Counted from the first letter of the stretch, positions 23,963 through 33,149 are shown. The stretch is DNA of 40,672 bases from Candidatus Latescibacterota bacterium (GCA_022827835.1 JAJEIO010000011.1:1-40672), one strand, 5' to 3'. Program-made: numbers and translations. The notes: generated by a model from the sequence alone, not told the origin.

Positions 23963-26071
23963 ATGTTTCTTTGGAGACCTAGCTGTCTGTTGAGCTGCGC
24001 CCTGCTGCTAGCGGGCAGCGATGGAGGATGGGCGCGGTCTGAATTCCAAGTGGGCGTCGGTGCGGACAATTCCTTCATCGACGTGGCCAGCGAAGGAGGG
24101 GGTGCATACTTGGTGTTCGACCAAGATGGGCAGCTTATCGACCAAGGGAGCGTTGTGCCGGTATCCTACGATCGGGTCGCGGACGAGGAAATCAGGGACT
24201 GGGGCACCATTGGCGCAGGGGCGCGAGCGAATGGCATGATGGATCTGAGGGACCTCTCGCTCCGCCCTGTGTGGATCAACCCAAGCGAGAATCTAGTGGA
24301 GACGGTCGAGGAACGGGGTGGCTTCGTAGCTAGCTCTGGAGGCGGCGTAGGGGGAAGAATCGAACAGGGCGTCCTGCAGAATATCGGCGACGGGGATTCC
24401 ACCACGGCGATGGTCAGAGCAGTGGATCTATCGCCGACGGAAACAGGCGTCAACCACGGCTGGATCAAGAACGCCATCGTCAACCTCGGGTGGGAGTTGC
24501 CCATAAACCGAATTCGGTTCTTCCCCCGCCCCTCCTTTGAGGACAACTTCCTCCCCTGGTTCGAGTTGGGCGTGGCCTCGGGCAGCGCGCCGATCGTCGA
24601 CCGACCTTCCATCGCCCGGCGGGGTCAGCGGTGGTTCTATCAAATCAGTCGGGGCTTGACGGCCAAGAACGACCCAATCATCGACATCATCGAAAGCACT
24701 ACGGAAAACCTCGATGTCATAGTGGATCGACGGTTTCCCACTCGGCCGGTGAAGTGGGTCACCCTCCGGCCCATCAATCCCGAGCGCACCTGGGAGGTCG
24801 CCGAACTCCAAGTCTTTGGCGAGGGCTACGTGCAGCAGACTGTTTACCGTACGGACATTCTGGATTTCGGACGGCCCGTCGCCTGGAGCAAAATTCGTTG
24901 GGAGGGCGTAGAGCCAGAGGGGACGAGGGTGGAGGTGCGGACCCGCACGGGCAACACCGAGCAGCCGTTCCGCTACAGCAGAAAGCAGCGCACCGGGCAG
25001 TTCGCCGTGGTGGACCGGCGGGAATACAACGATGTCTTCAACGCGGTGACTGTGGCCGATCCCTTTTCTAGCGGCAGCACGCGGGGGTTTGAACTGGTCA
25101 AGAAGGAAATAGATACCGACAACTGGAGCTTTTGGTCTCCGGCCTACGATTTCGCCGCTGGCCTGCGGGATGCGACCGCGCCGCCCTCAGCGTGGACGGA
25201 CGGCGCAACCTTCTTATCGAAGAGCCCTGCCCGCTACCTCCAGTTTGAGGTGCTGTTTTTTCCGACTGGTGAGATGGCTCCGCGCCTTGAGCGGATCGAA
25301 CTGCTCTTTGGCGATTCCGTGGCCGACGCAGTGATCGGGGAAATCTCACCGACGGTGACCACGGATTTCCAACCCCACACCTTCACCTATGTTGTCCGGC
25401 CCATCCTGCGCGAGGGCAACAGCGGTTTCGACCGCTTGGAAATCGCCACCGCCACTCGCGTGGAGCGACTGCTTTCGGTAAAGGTGGATGATGCAGAGGT
25501 GGGAGAGGAGTTCCTCCGAGACATCCAAGACGACCGCATCGTCGTTGGATTCGACAAGCTCGTGGGCAGCGAGGATACTGAAAAGCGCATTGAGGTGGTC
25601 TTCGAGGTGCCGGTTTTGCGCTTCGGACAAAAGTTCACTGGCTTCGTTTTCTCCAGCGACGATCCCGACATCCGCCAACAAGTGGAAGAGGGCAATGCCA
25701 CCTTGCGCTTCAGCACCAACTCCCTGTCCGTGAAAACCCCTAGGGGAGGCGAACTCATCGGCGAGCTGAAGGCCATTCCAGCGGTCTTCAGTCCCAACGG
25801 CGACGGCGTGAACGACCAAGTCCTAATCCAATACCAAGTTCGCGTTCTGGGCAACAGCGTGCCCCATGTGCTGACCTTGTACGATCTGGCGGGCAGGGTG
25901 GTTCGCCGGCTGGAGACCGCGCCCGGAGCAGCGGGGGTGTACGAGCGCGAGTGGAATGGGCGAGACGAAGCGGGAAAGCGCGTGCCGCCGGGCACGTATG
26001 TTTATACGGTAAAGGTGGAGGCGGACCTAGGGAAGCAATTGAACACGGGTACCGTATCCGTGGTGTATTGA
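23963..26071 (+). CDS. A3: exported modular protein with C-terminal FlgD-like domain, paralogue of A1 and A2
   Basis: This encodes 702 residues from the ATG at 23963, which has AAGGAG six bases upstream (23951-23956). An in-frame TTG at 23936 overlapping the A2 stop is less likely. After a signal peptide (to about residue 25) comes a discoidin-like segment (AIVNLGWELPINRIRFFPRP, about residues 170-190), then the shared core: WSKIRWEGVEPEGTRVEVRT at about residue 311, RYSRKQRTG, WSFWSPAYDF, SPARYLQFEV and VIGEISPTVT. The FlgD-like end has AVFSPNGDGVNDQVLI and WNGRDEAGKRVPPGTYVYTV, closing with VSVVY. Similarity to A2 is obvious by eye across the whole protein, so A2 and A3 look like the most recent duplication in family A. 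The function is unknown. Confidence 0.6.
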   Translation: MFLWRPSCLLSCALLLAGSDGGWARSEFQVGVGADNSFIDVASEGGGAYLVFDQDGQLIDQGSVVPVSYDRVADEEIRDWGTIGAGARANGMMDLRDLSLRPVWINPSENLVETVEERGGFVASSGGGVGGRIEQGVLQNIGDGDSTTAMVRAVDLSPTETGVNHGWIKNAIVNLGWELPINRIRFFPRPSFEDNFLPWFELGVASGSAPIVDRPSIARRGQRWFYQISRGLTAKNDPIIDIIESTTENLDVIVDRRFPTRPVKWVTLRPINPERTWEVAELQVFGEGYVQQTVYRTDILDFGRPVAWSKIRWEGVEPEGTRVEVRTRTGNTEQPFRYSRKQRTGQFAVVDRREYNDVFNAVTVADPFSSGSTRGFELVKKEIDTDNWSFWSPAYDFAAGLRDATAPPSAWTDGATFLSKSPARYLQFEVLFFPTGEMAPRLERIELLFGDSVADAVIGEISPTVTTDFQPHTFTYVVRPILREGNSGFDRLEIATATRVERLLSVKVDDAEVGEEFLRDIQDDRIVVGFDKLVGSEDTEKRIEVVFEVPVLRFGQKFTGFVFSSDDPDIRQQVEEGNATLRFSTNSLSVKTPRGGELIGELKAIPAVFSPNGDGVNDQVLIQYQVRVLGNSVPHVLTLYDLAGRVVRRLETAPGAAGVYEREWNGRDEAGKRVPPGTYVYTVKVEADLGKQLNTGTVSVVY

Positions 26072-26106
26072 GTCCGCTGGATGGCTAGCATCGTATTGAG
26101 GATCTA

Positions 26107-28818
26107 GTGTTGAGTTGTACAAACACAATGAGACGTAGTCTGAAGCTCCTCGTCGTGGCCGCGGTGTTGGGAACGGCCGGGGAGACGAGCGCCCAGTCGG
26201 GCAGTCGGCCCGACTATGGGAACCGACTGGGAACGCAATGGGGGCACGAGACGAGCTTTCTGCCCCAAGGAGTGCAAGTAGCGCTCAACTCGATTGATCC
26301 CGCGGTGCGAAAGTGGTACGTGCCCCAGGAATTGTTCGCCGAATACCGGTGGCGGCAGTGGCAGACGACCAACTACGCCCGCACCGATTTCGATCGCTAC
26401 GTCGCCCCCGACATTGAGGGCGACTACCTCTACGACATGTTCGGCAATGCCGTATCCAAGGGATGGCTCATCTACAACACGGAGCAGAACACACCCGAAG
26501 AGTTCGGCAACCGGCTCTTCAAGGGGAATCGATTCGAACGGTGGTTCAGCCAAGTCGTGGTCGCCGCCGATGCAAAAGGGGGTACGTACTACGCGCTGAC
26601 AACGTCCAACACGCTGCGGACGACCCTTACGCCGCTGGTTTTGAGCAAAGTCCAAATGGACGGAATCCAGTTCGACATGGCGACGGATAAGTACCAGCAG
26701 ACGCTGATTTTCTCTAGAATTAGTGGCCCTCGGCTGACCTTTAACCGGGACGACCGGCGCACCAATACCACGACCTTTTTCGGCGGACGGTTTACGGGCG
26801 CTGTCGGCGATTTCGTGACGTTGGGCGTACACGGGGTTAACTCCCATCAGTCGAACTCGAAGATCGACGAGGCTCCAGTGGCGAGCTTGTTCAAAGGAAG
26901 GCTGACGGAAGATCAGAATGCCGTGCCCATCTCCGCGATTGAGATCGTACTCCGCGACGAATCACCCGCGGACGGCACCGGCGGAGCCGCATTCTTCCCC
27001 GGCTCCTCGGACATCATCATCACCTATGAAAGCGGCCTCGTCAACCGGGGCAAGGAGATTGGTTTCGAACCCGTATTGGAGGGCGGCATCCCAGCGGGGG
27101 GACGGTTGGAGGCCAACGGCAGTGAAGAAATCCGGCTCCTCTACTCCTTCGACGACCAGATTTTTGTCAACCGCGCAAGCGGTGCTAAGGACGAGATCAC
27201 AAAGGTCGAATTCGAACTCACAGTGGCCAATGATTACGACATCTCAATGAGTTCCGACCGCCAGTTGAATTCCGCAGGAGCGAGAGTGCTGCTTCCGGTC
27301 ACCCAAGCCGAGGGGAACATCCAGGATTTGAGCAATCTGCGGACCCTGCGGTTTGAGTACGGCTTGCCAACGGCCACCCAAATCCTCGGCGGCAGCCTCA
27401 GTGTCTCCGACGTGCTGGGCTTTCGGCTATACGGCGAGTTCGATCGAAACTGGAATATCCGGCAATATCCAAATGTCTCCCAGGAGATTCACAGGACCAG
27501 CTCCGGACTGACGGACGAGCCGCACAACGATGCTTGGCTGATCAACGCGTCCAACCACCGCGGACGCTGGTTTGGCTTTGCCGAAGCCTATAGAATTGAT
27601 CCCCAGTACAACACGACGACATTTATCTCAAACGAAAACGGATTCATCGATTACGAGGCACCGCAGTACAAGGTCGATCTCGTAGAAGACAACGACGACC
27701 AAGATCGCGTCCCCGACGCCTTTCGGGGAGACTGGCTATTCCCGGATCTTCTGATCTTTCCGGGGTGGGACCAGAATGGGGACTTTCAACCGGATTTCAA
27801 CCAAAACGACAACGAAGTTCGGCGCAATGCAATTCCCGACTGGAGGGAACCATTTATTCGGTTGTGGGTGGACCGCCCGGAAATGCTGTGGGGACGGGAC
27901 ATGAACAACAACTTCTGGCCCGATCTCTACGAAAACGACAAGGACCCCGACTATCCCTATGACAGAGATCACGACGGGTGGAACGTCTATACGGGATTCC
28001 GCCTGCGACCGGGTCTGAGAATTCTGGGCGGAATCCTGCGGGAGCAGCTAATCTCTTCGGATCAGAAGAATCACATGGTCTATGGCATGTTAGACTACGA
28101 CGAGACTTGGCCGCGTTACGGCCGCGTGCGAATGTACGAGATGGTCAAATCCGTGCAGGACGACATTGAGGATCCGCTACTCCAGTATTCGCCCGATACG
28201 CTGATTGATCTAGCCGAACCCCAAGAAAGCAAGCGCGAGATGGAAGATCCCCTCTTGGGGCGCGACAGCTTCGTCAATCAATTCTTCATCGGTCATCAGC
28301 TCAAGACAGAAAGAATACTGGTCGAATCAAAACTGAACCACGTGCTTTTCCATCAGCGCCTAGACCGCGAGGAGCGTCGCCGAATGGGATTGGACGAAAA
28401 CGAGTTCTTCTTTGGATTGATAAACAAGGCGATGTACCAGCGGGAATTAGGACGCGTGGGATTGCAGCCCTTTTGGAAGAGCGAATACAGAAAGCAGTCC
28501 CGTGGCCTGTTCGACGCAGACGACAAGGAGACGCTCACCGAGCTATTTGGCGCGTTCGCCGTGCTGGATGTTTTGCACTCCACGCAGCTACAGATGGGCA
28601 GCGAGTTTCTGTTCCAGCAAGACTTTGGCGACGAACAAGGGGACTTCCATTCTCAATCGATCGCCTTCCAAGCGACGAACTGGTCTTCGTACCTCGGCTA
28701 TGTAATCACGATGCAATCGGGGATTCTGTTGGAGCGCAGAAATCCAGAGGGCGAGGAGAGCTTCACCAATACGCGTGCGTTCATTTCCGTCTTTGCTGGT
28801 CTGGAGAATCTGCGGTAA
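26107..28818 (+). CDS. B2: large exported protein with Asp/Asn-rich calcium-site-like middle, paralogue of B1
   Basis: This 903-residue protein is the second B copy and is not a family I can name. GAGGA at 26098-26102 fits a GTG (26107) or TTG (26110) start; an in-frame ATG at 26128 has no visible ribosome-binding site. The signal peptide ends near TSAQSG. Shared with B1 in order are DPAVRKWYVPQELFAEYRWR, GWLIYNTEQN, LTPLVLSKVQMDGIQFDMAT, LRDESPADGTGGAAFF and FEYGLPTATQ. The Asp/Asn run at about 27676-27978 has DNDDQDRVPDAF, WDQNGDFQPDFNQNDN, MNNNFWPDLYENDKDPDYPY and DRDHDGWN. The C-terminal barrel-like region ends FISVFAGLENLR. It closes the A-B cluster. I infer an outer-membrane or surface protein using calcium. 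Confidence 0.6.
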   Translation: MLSCTNTMRRSLKLLVVAAVLGTAGETSAQSGSRPDYGNRLGTQWGHETSFLPQGVQVALNSIDPAVRKWYVPQELFAEYRWRQWQTTNYARTDFDRYVAPDIEGDYLYDMFGNAVSKGWLIYNTEQNTPEEFGNRLFKGNRFERWFSQVVVAADAKGGTYYALTTSNTLRTTLTPLVLSKVQMDGIQFDMATDKYQQTLIFSRISGPRLTFNRDDRRTNTTTFFGGRFTGAVGDFVTLGVHGVNSHQSNSKIDEAPVASLFKGRLTEDQNAVPISAIEIVLRDESPADGTGGAAFFPGSSDIIITYESGLVNRGKEIGFEPVLEGGIPAGGRLEANGSEEIRLLYSFDDQIFVNRASGAKDEITKVEFELTVANDYDISMSSDRQLNSAGARVLLPVTQAEGNIQDLSNLRTLRFEYGLPTATQILGGSLSVSDVLGFRLYGEFDRNWNIRQYPNVSQEIHRTSSGLTDEPHNDAWLINASNHRGRWFGFAEAYRIDPQYNTTTFISNENGFIDYEAPQYKVDLVEDNDDQDRVPDAFRGDWLFPDLLIFPGWDQNGDFQPDFNQNDNEVRRNAIPDWREPFIRLWVDRPEMLWGRDMNNNFWPDLYENDKDPDYPYDRDHDGWNVYTGFRLRPGLRILGGILREQLISSDQKNHMVYGMLDYDETWPRYGRVRMYEMVKSVQDDIEDPLLQYSPDTLIDLAEPQESKREMEDPLLGRDSFVNQFFIGHQLKTERILVESKLNHVLFHQRLDREERRRMGLDENEFFFGLINKAMYQRELGRVGLQPFWKSEYRKQSRGLFDADDKETLTELFGAFAVLDVLHSTQLQMGSEFLFQQDFGDEQGDFHSQSIAFQATNWSSYLGYVITMQSGILLERRNPEGEESFTNTRAFISVFAGLENLR

Positions 28819-28869
28819 GGGTAGAAAACTTAGTCTAAAAAAGGCTTGATAGCGAGGAGGGATTTCCTT

Positions 28870-28944
28870 ATGGTAGGCATTGCAAGAGGCATATTGTCGT
28901 GTAGCAGTCTATCGCAATTATCTCACTCCCAAAAGGAGGTTTGA
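28870..28944 (+). CDS. Possible 24-residue leader peptide upstream of the CBM9-like gene
   Basis: An ATG at 28870 has a strong GAGGAGG (28854-28860) nine bases upstream. It opens a 24-codon frame (beginning MVGIARGILSCSSL) whose TGA stop (28942-28944) directly abuts the ATG of the next gene. The AAGGAGG that serves the next gene lies inside the last codons of this frame. That layout suits translational coupling or a regulatory leader peptide. The composition is not rich in any single amino acid, so classical attenuation is unlikely. It could also be a chance short frame. Confidence 0.35.
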   Translation: MVGIARGILSCSSLSQLSHSQKEV

Positions 28945-29880
28945 ATGATGCTAGGCAAGCGGATCATTTTAGGTGCAGCGATCCTAAGTATTGGTCTGTC
29001 GGCCCAAACGTGGGCCCACGATCCACCGGATCTACTCATCCCGGCGGCGCAGTTCCCACCGGGGGCAGAACCCGTCATCGATGGCAACCCCGTCGAATGG
29101 GGCCCCATTCCAGTGGAAACCTACGGTTCCGTAGGCGAACTGCTGTATCCGGTCGGTGCGGCAACGAGAGAAGGACGAGTGCTGGAGAACGCCTCTCAAG
29201 GAGACATCAACCCCGCGGACTTCCAGATCAAACACAAGTTAGGGTGGAGCCCAACGACGAACGGCTTTTACATCCTGACCGAGGTGTTTGACGACCTGCA
29301 CTTCATCGGGCGTCCCGACCCCGCTCGCTTCTGGCTCGACGACAGCGTCGAGTACGGATTGAATTTCAAGCACCAAGCGTCGGAGGACATAACCTTCAAC
29401 GATGGGGACATCGTGACCTTGCAGAAGTACAAATTCGCCTACCCTCCCTTAGAAGGGGAGTGGCAGTTCTATGAGCCGCAAGGGAACTTGCCTTGGCTGA
29501 CCAGTGGGACCAAGTGGTTCGACATTGGGATCACTTTTGAAGGTGAGGAGTTTGGCGAGAGCACTTACTTCTACGAACTCAGGATCCGGCCAATCGCCGA
29601 AATGCCCAACAGCGAGAGCGCCACCGAAGACCAAGCGGTCGAGGGCATCCTGCAGGAGGGAATGATCATCCATTGGGGCAATATGATCAGCGACACCGAC
29701 GAAGGGGGCACAGAGGACCAGAAGCGGGAAACGCAGTGGTCCACATCTCCTTCCGGCGCTGCGGCCAATGGGACGACCGACGTGCTGCTGTCGCCAGTTG
29801 ATCCAGGCATCGAGTTCGTCGAGCAACAGACGGCCGTCGAAGCCACGAGCTGGGCGCGGGTCAAGGCGCAGTACCGATAG
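28945..29880 (+). CDS. Exported CBM9/DOMON-like sugar-binding protein
   Basis: This 311-residue protein starts at an ATG with AAGGAGG (about 28933-28939) upstream and has a signal peptide to about residue 24 (ending QTWAHD). The mature part opens with PVIDGNPVEWGPIPVETYG, the usual start of CBM9-like (DOMON-fold) domains. FYILTEVFDDLHF and FWLDDSVEYGLNF follow, matching the paired strands of such domains where a Trp/Asp/Glu set contacts sugar or heme. It has no catalytic domain. It lies downstream of the A-B cluster after a 126-base gap and is followed by a strong terminator-like structure, so it may be its own unit. A sugar or glycan ligand is inferred; DOMON domains can also bind heme. Confidence 0.6.
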   Translation: MMLGKRIILGAAILSIGLSAQTWAHDPPDLLIPAAQFPPGAEPVIDGNPVEWGPIPVETYGSVGELLYPVGAATREGRVLENASQGDINPADFQIKHKLGWSPTTNGFYILTEVFDDLHFIGRPDPARFWLDDSVEYGLNFKHQASEDITFNDGDIVTLQKYKFAYPPLEGEWQFYEPQGNLPWLTSGTKWFDIGITFEGEEFGESTYFYELRIRPIAEMPNSESATEDQAVEGILQEGMIIHWGNMISDTDEGGTEDQKRETQWSTSPSGAAANGTTDVLLSPVDPGIEFVEQQTAVEATSWARVKAQYR

Positions 29881-29915
29881 ATCTGAAGGATCGCAACAGC
29901 GGTCTTTCTGAAGAT

Positions 29916-29974
29916 AGGGTGCCGGCAGGTCTTGGACGCGATCGCGTCCGAGGCGGTCGGCACCCTTTATTTTT
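29916..29974 (+). terminator. Y-shaped terminator-like structure
   Basis: AGGGTGCCG (29916-29924) pairs perfectly with CGGCACCCT (29958-29966), and the T-rich tail TTTATTTTT follows (29966-29974). Inside the loop sits a second, perfect 16-base palindrome, GGACGCGATCGCGTCC (29934-29949). The whole thing folds as a stem on a stem. The position after the CBM9-like gene and before a new ribosome-binding site (GGAG at about 29974-29977) supports termination or attenuation. Confidence 0.6.
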
Positions 29975-29986
29975 GGAGTGTAGGCG

Positions 29987-31162
29987 ATGCAGATCACCAG
30001 AGTCAAGACGTACATCGTAGATGGCGGCTTCCGTCCCTGGACCTTCGTGAAAATCGAGACCAGCGACCCGGGCCTCGTGGGGTGGGGGGACTGCACCGAT
30101 TGGGGCTCTCCCGGACCTGTGGCGGCGACGGTAGAACGGTACGCTGAGCGGATTATCGGCAAGGACCCCATGGCGAGCGAGGCGGTCTGGTGGGAACTAT
30201 CCGCCTTTTCGGTTCGCCACACGGGAGGCATTGCCTACAAGGCGATGTCTGGCATTGACTCGGCCCTGTGGGACATCCGCGGCAAGGTTCTAAACGCACC
30301 CGTGTGGCAATTGCTCGGCGGCCGCATGCGGGACCGGCTCCGGCTGTACTGGTCTCACTGCGGTACGACCCGGACTGGACCGTGGACGCAGAAGTTGGGG
30401 TTGCGGCCAGTGCGGACGATTGCCGACTTGGAGGGATTGGCTAGAGAGGTGCTGGAGCGCGGCTTCACGGCGATTAAGACGAACCTGATGCCCTTGGAGG
30501 ACGATCCCGATGGCACCGGTGTGCCGAGCGGCGTCGGCGATGCACCCTCCTCTGTCCTGCGCCATGCGGAGCGAATAATCGGCACCTTCCGGGAGACCCT
30601 CGGCCCGGATGTGGGCATCGCGCTGGATGTGGGATTCCACTTCAAGTTGGGCGGCGCAGCGCGACTCGCTAGGGCCTTGGAGCCGTACGACCTGATGTGG
30701 CTCGAGACGGAGACCCTAGACGCGACTGCACTGCGGACCATCCGCGACTCCACGACCACGACGATCTGCACCGGCGAGAGCCTCTTTGGCACCGCCGACT
30801 TCCGACCTTTCCTCGAACTCCACGCCCAAGACATCGTCATGCCCGACCTAGCCTGGAACGGGATCGCGATGGGCCGGCGGCTCGCCGACTTAGCTCACGC
30901 TTATGACGTGCTATTTGCCCCCCACAACTGCCACAGCCCGCTGACGACGCTGGTGTCGGCCAATGTCTGCGCCACCGTGCCCAATTTCTACATCCTTGAA
31001 TTCGATGTGGACGATGCGCCGTGGCGAGACGACCTAATGAGTCACCCCTTTGAAGTACAGGACGGACACCTGATTCTACCGGAACGGCCCGGTCTAGGAT
31101 CGGACTTGATCGAATCCGAACTCGAGAAGCACCCCCCCGACCACTACCCCGACGCGCGCTGA
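29987..31162 (+). CDS. Sugar-acid dehydratase, enolase superfamily (galactonate dehydratase-like)
   Basis: This 391-residue cytosolic enzyme is a full-length MR/MLE enolase-superfamily member. K164 and N166 give the K-x-N motif (AIKTN), the magnesium ligands are D214 (LDVGFHF), E240 (WLETE) and E264 (GESLFG), and the Asp-His dyad is D287 (MPDLAWNG) and H313 (APHNCHSP). K-x-N with this dyad fits the galactonate/gluconate dehydratase-like subgroup, which makes 2-keto-3-deoxy acids. It starts a run with a DUF6785-type membrane protein four bases after it. GC content and codon use match the genome, unlike the AT-rich enolase at 1273, so the two are not recent duplicates. The exact acid sugar is not determinable. 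Confidence 0.85.
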   Translation: MQITRVKTYIVDGGFRPWTFVKIETSDPGLVGWGDCTDWGSPGPVAATVERYAERIIGKDPMASEAVWWELSAFSVRHTGGIAYKAMSGIDSALWDIRGKVLNAPVWQLLGGRMRDRLRLYWSHCGTTRTGPWTQKLGLRPVRTIADLEGLAREVLERGFTAIKTNLMPLEDDPDGTGVPSGVGDAPSSVLRHAERIIGTFRETLGPDVGIALDVGFHFKLGGAARLARALEPYDLMWLETETLDATALRTIRDSTTTTICTGESLFGTADFRPFLELHAQDIVMPDLAWNGIAMGRRLADLAHAYDVLFAPHNCHSPLTTLVSANVCATVPNFYILEFDVDDAPWRDDLMSHPFEVQDGHLILPERPGLGSDLIESELEKHPPDHYPDAR

Positions 31163-31166
31163 TGCT

Positions 31167-33149
31167 ATGACTACGCAGGGGCAGCCGGATTTGCCGGCTG
31201 GTGGAGGGCGCGTGTTTACCCTGCGCGCCTTTCTCTTGGGTTGTCTGCTGACGACGTTCCTTGGAACTGGCCCGCTCTATGTCCAGTTCGTCCATCACAC
31301 GGCACCGCTCAACGCCGACTCCATCACGGCCGGTGCCGTGTTCCTGTTTTTCCTGCTCACCTTTGTAGTCAACACCGCACTGCGGAAAATCCATCCTCCC
31401 TGGGTGTTTACAACCGGCGAACTCGTCGTCATCTACACGATGATGATCGTGGCTTCCACGATTCCGACCAAGACGCTGATGGCGAATATGATCCCCGTTC
31501 TGCCAGGAGCTTCTTATTACGCCACGCCGGAGAATGAGTGGGCCGAACTGATCTTGCCCTTGATCCCGGACTGGATAGGACCTCACGACCCGCTCGCAAT
31601 AAAGTATTTCTACGAAGGGGCTCCCTCCCATGTCTCGGTCCCGTGGGGGGCATGGCTAGTGCCCTTCGCGGCGTGGGGGATCTTTATCGCCTCCTTCTTT
31701 GCCGTGATGATCAGCAGCATGGTGATCGTCCGGCGTCAGTGGGTGGAGCACGAGCGGCTCGTCTTCCCCTTGACCCAAGTTCCGCTGGAGATGCTCCAGC
31801 CGCCCCAAACAGGGCGCATCCTAGGATCCCTTTTCCGGCAACCGCTGCTGTGGGTGGGAATCGCGCTGCCTTGGATCGTACTGAGCACGCATGGGCTACA
31901 TGCCTATTTCAATTACATCCCTAGGATCGAGACGAACACTTACTTCGAGCTGTTCAGAGATACTACTCCGTTTCGCGTTCTCCTGAGCTTTTCCGTTATT
32001 GGGTTTACTTATCTAGTGAACCTGGAAATCGGATTTAGCCTCTGGTTCTTCCACCTGCTGATGAAGCTACAGTCGGGCCTGCTGAACATTATTGGCTACG
32101 ACATCCCAGGGCGCGAAGAGGTCTTTGTCGGCGGAGGGGGAACGGTCGCGGTCGGCCACGAGGCGATGGGGGCTACCATCGCGCTGGTTTTGTTCGTCCT
32201 GTGGACCAGTCGTCGGCATCTAGCTTCGGTCTTCGGCAAAGCCTTCGGCACCGCCCCACACGTGGATGACAGGGACGAAATCATGTCCTACCGGGCAGCG
32301 GTGATTACGCTATTGGTCGGGCTGATCGGCATGGGTCTGTGGCTCAACGCTAGCGGGATGCCGCTGTGGCTTACGCCCTTCTTCGTGGGCACTGCCTTTG
32401 CCGCGTTTTTTGCCCTGACCCGGATCATCGCCGAAGGCGGAGTCGGCTTTTCCCGGACGCAACTCGTCCCGGCCGTGTTCACAGTTTACACCTTTGGGAC
32501 TGGGCTCGTGGGGCCTACGGGACTGACTAGCCTCGGCTTCACCTACACCTGGAGTTCCGAGATCCGCTCCCCGCTGATGGCGTCGGTAATGCACGCGCTG
32601 AAAATGATGGATAGCATTGGCGTTCGCCGGCCGCGGCCCCTCCTAGGTGCCATTGTGCTGGCGGCGCTGATCGGCACAATCTGTTCGGGCCTGATGACCG
32701 TGTGGCTCGCCTATACATACGGGGGAATCAACCTGCAGCGCTGGGCTTTCTTAGGATTGCCCCAGACCATCTTCGGGTTCGTGGGAGACAAGCTGCAGAA
32801 CCCCCTTGGCAGCGACATCACCCTGCCGCGGATCGTCTTTGCGGGGTTGGGCGGCACAGTCATGGCTGGACTGATGTACGCCCGGCACCGGTTTATCAAC
32901 TGGCCACTTCACTACCTAGGGCTACCCATCGCCACGTCGTTGCCGATCAGCGTAGGTTGGTTCAGTATTATGCTCGGCTGGCTGTTTAAGCTGTTTATCG
33001 TGCGCTATGGGGGAGTGCGTCTATATCGCACCATACGGCCCTTCTTCATCGGCCTGATCGCCGGACAGATTAGCTGCGGCGCGAGTTGGATGGCTATAGA
33101 CTACTTGACGGGCATGGTGGGCAATTGGGTGAGCGTGGGAGTACCCTGA
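31167..33149 (+). CDS. DUF6785/DUF6784-type polytopic membrane protein
   Basis: This 660-residue protein has about fourteen hydrophobic segments spread over its length. The N-terminal part (FTLRAFLLGCLLTTFLGTGP, then FTTGELVVIYTMMIVAS and ERLVFPLTQVPLEM) and the C-terminal part (HYLGLPIATSLPISVGWFS, then GLIAGQISCGASWMAIDYLT) match what I know as the DUF6785 and DUF6784 domains, which resemble oligopeptide-transporter-like carriers. They occur in Latescibacterota, Planctomycetota and Verrucomicrobiota beside sugar-catabolic genes. It starts four bases after the dehydratase stop and is likely its transporter. The substrate is unknown; import of an acid sugar or short peptide is inferred. Confidence 0.7.
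   Translation: MTTQGQPDLPAGGGRVFTLRAFLLGCLLTTFLGTGPLYVQFVHHTAPLNADSITAGAVFLFFLLTFVVNTALRKIHPPWVFTTGELVVIYTMMIVASTIPTKTLMANMIPVLPGASYYATPENEWAELILPLIPDWIGPHDPLAIKYFYEGAPSHVSVPWGAWLVPFAAWGIFIASFFAVMISSMVIVRRQWVEHERLVFPLTQVPLEMLQPPQTGRILGSLFRQPLLWVGIALPWIVLSTHGLHAYFNYIPRIETNTYFELFRDTTPFRVLLSFSVIGFTYLVNLEIGFSLWFFHLLMKLQSGLLNIIGYDIPGREEVFVGGGGTVAVGHEAMGATIALVLFVLWTSRRHLASVFGKAFGTAPHVDDRDEIMSYRAAVITLLVGLIGMGLWLNASGMPLWLTPFFVGTAFAAFFALTRIIAEGGVGFSRTQLVPAVFTVYTFGTGLVGPTGLTSLGFTYTWSSEIRSPLMASVMHALKMMDSIGVRRPRPLLGAIVLAALIGTICSGLMTVWLAYTYGGINLQRWAFLGLPQTIFGFVGDKLQNPLGSDITLPRIVFAGLGGTVMAGLMYARHRFINWPLHYLGLPIATSLPISVGWFSIMLGWLFKLFIVRYGGVRLYRTIRPFFIGLIAGQISCGASWMAIDYLTGMVGNWVSVGVP

Noticed and set aside
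29938..29945. GCGATCGC octamer resembling the cyanobacterial HIP1 palindrome
   Set aside because: It is a single occurrence inside a larger palindrome and nothing else in the window suggests a cyanobacterium.
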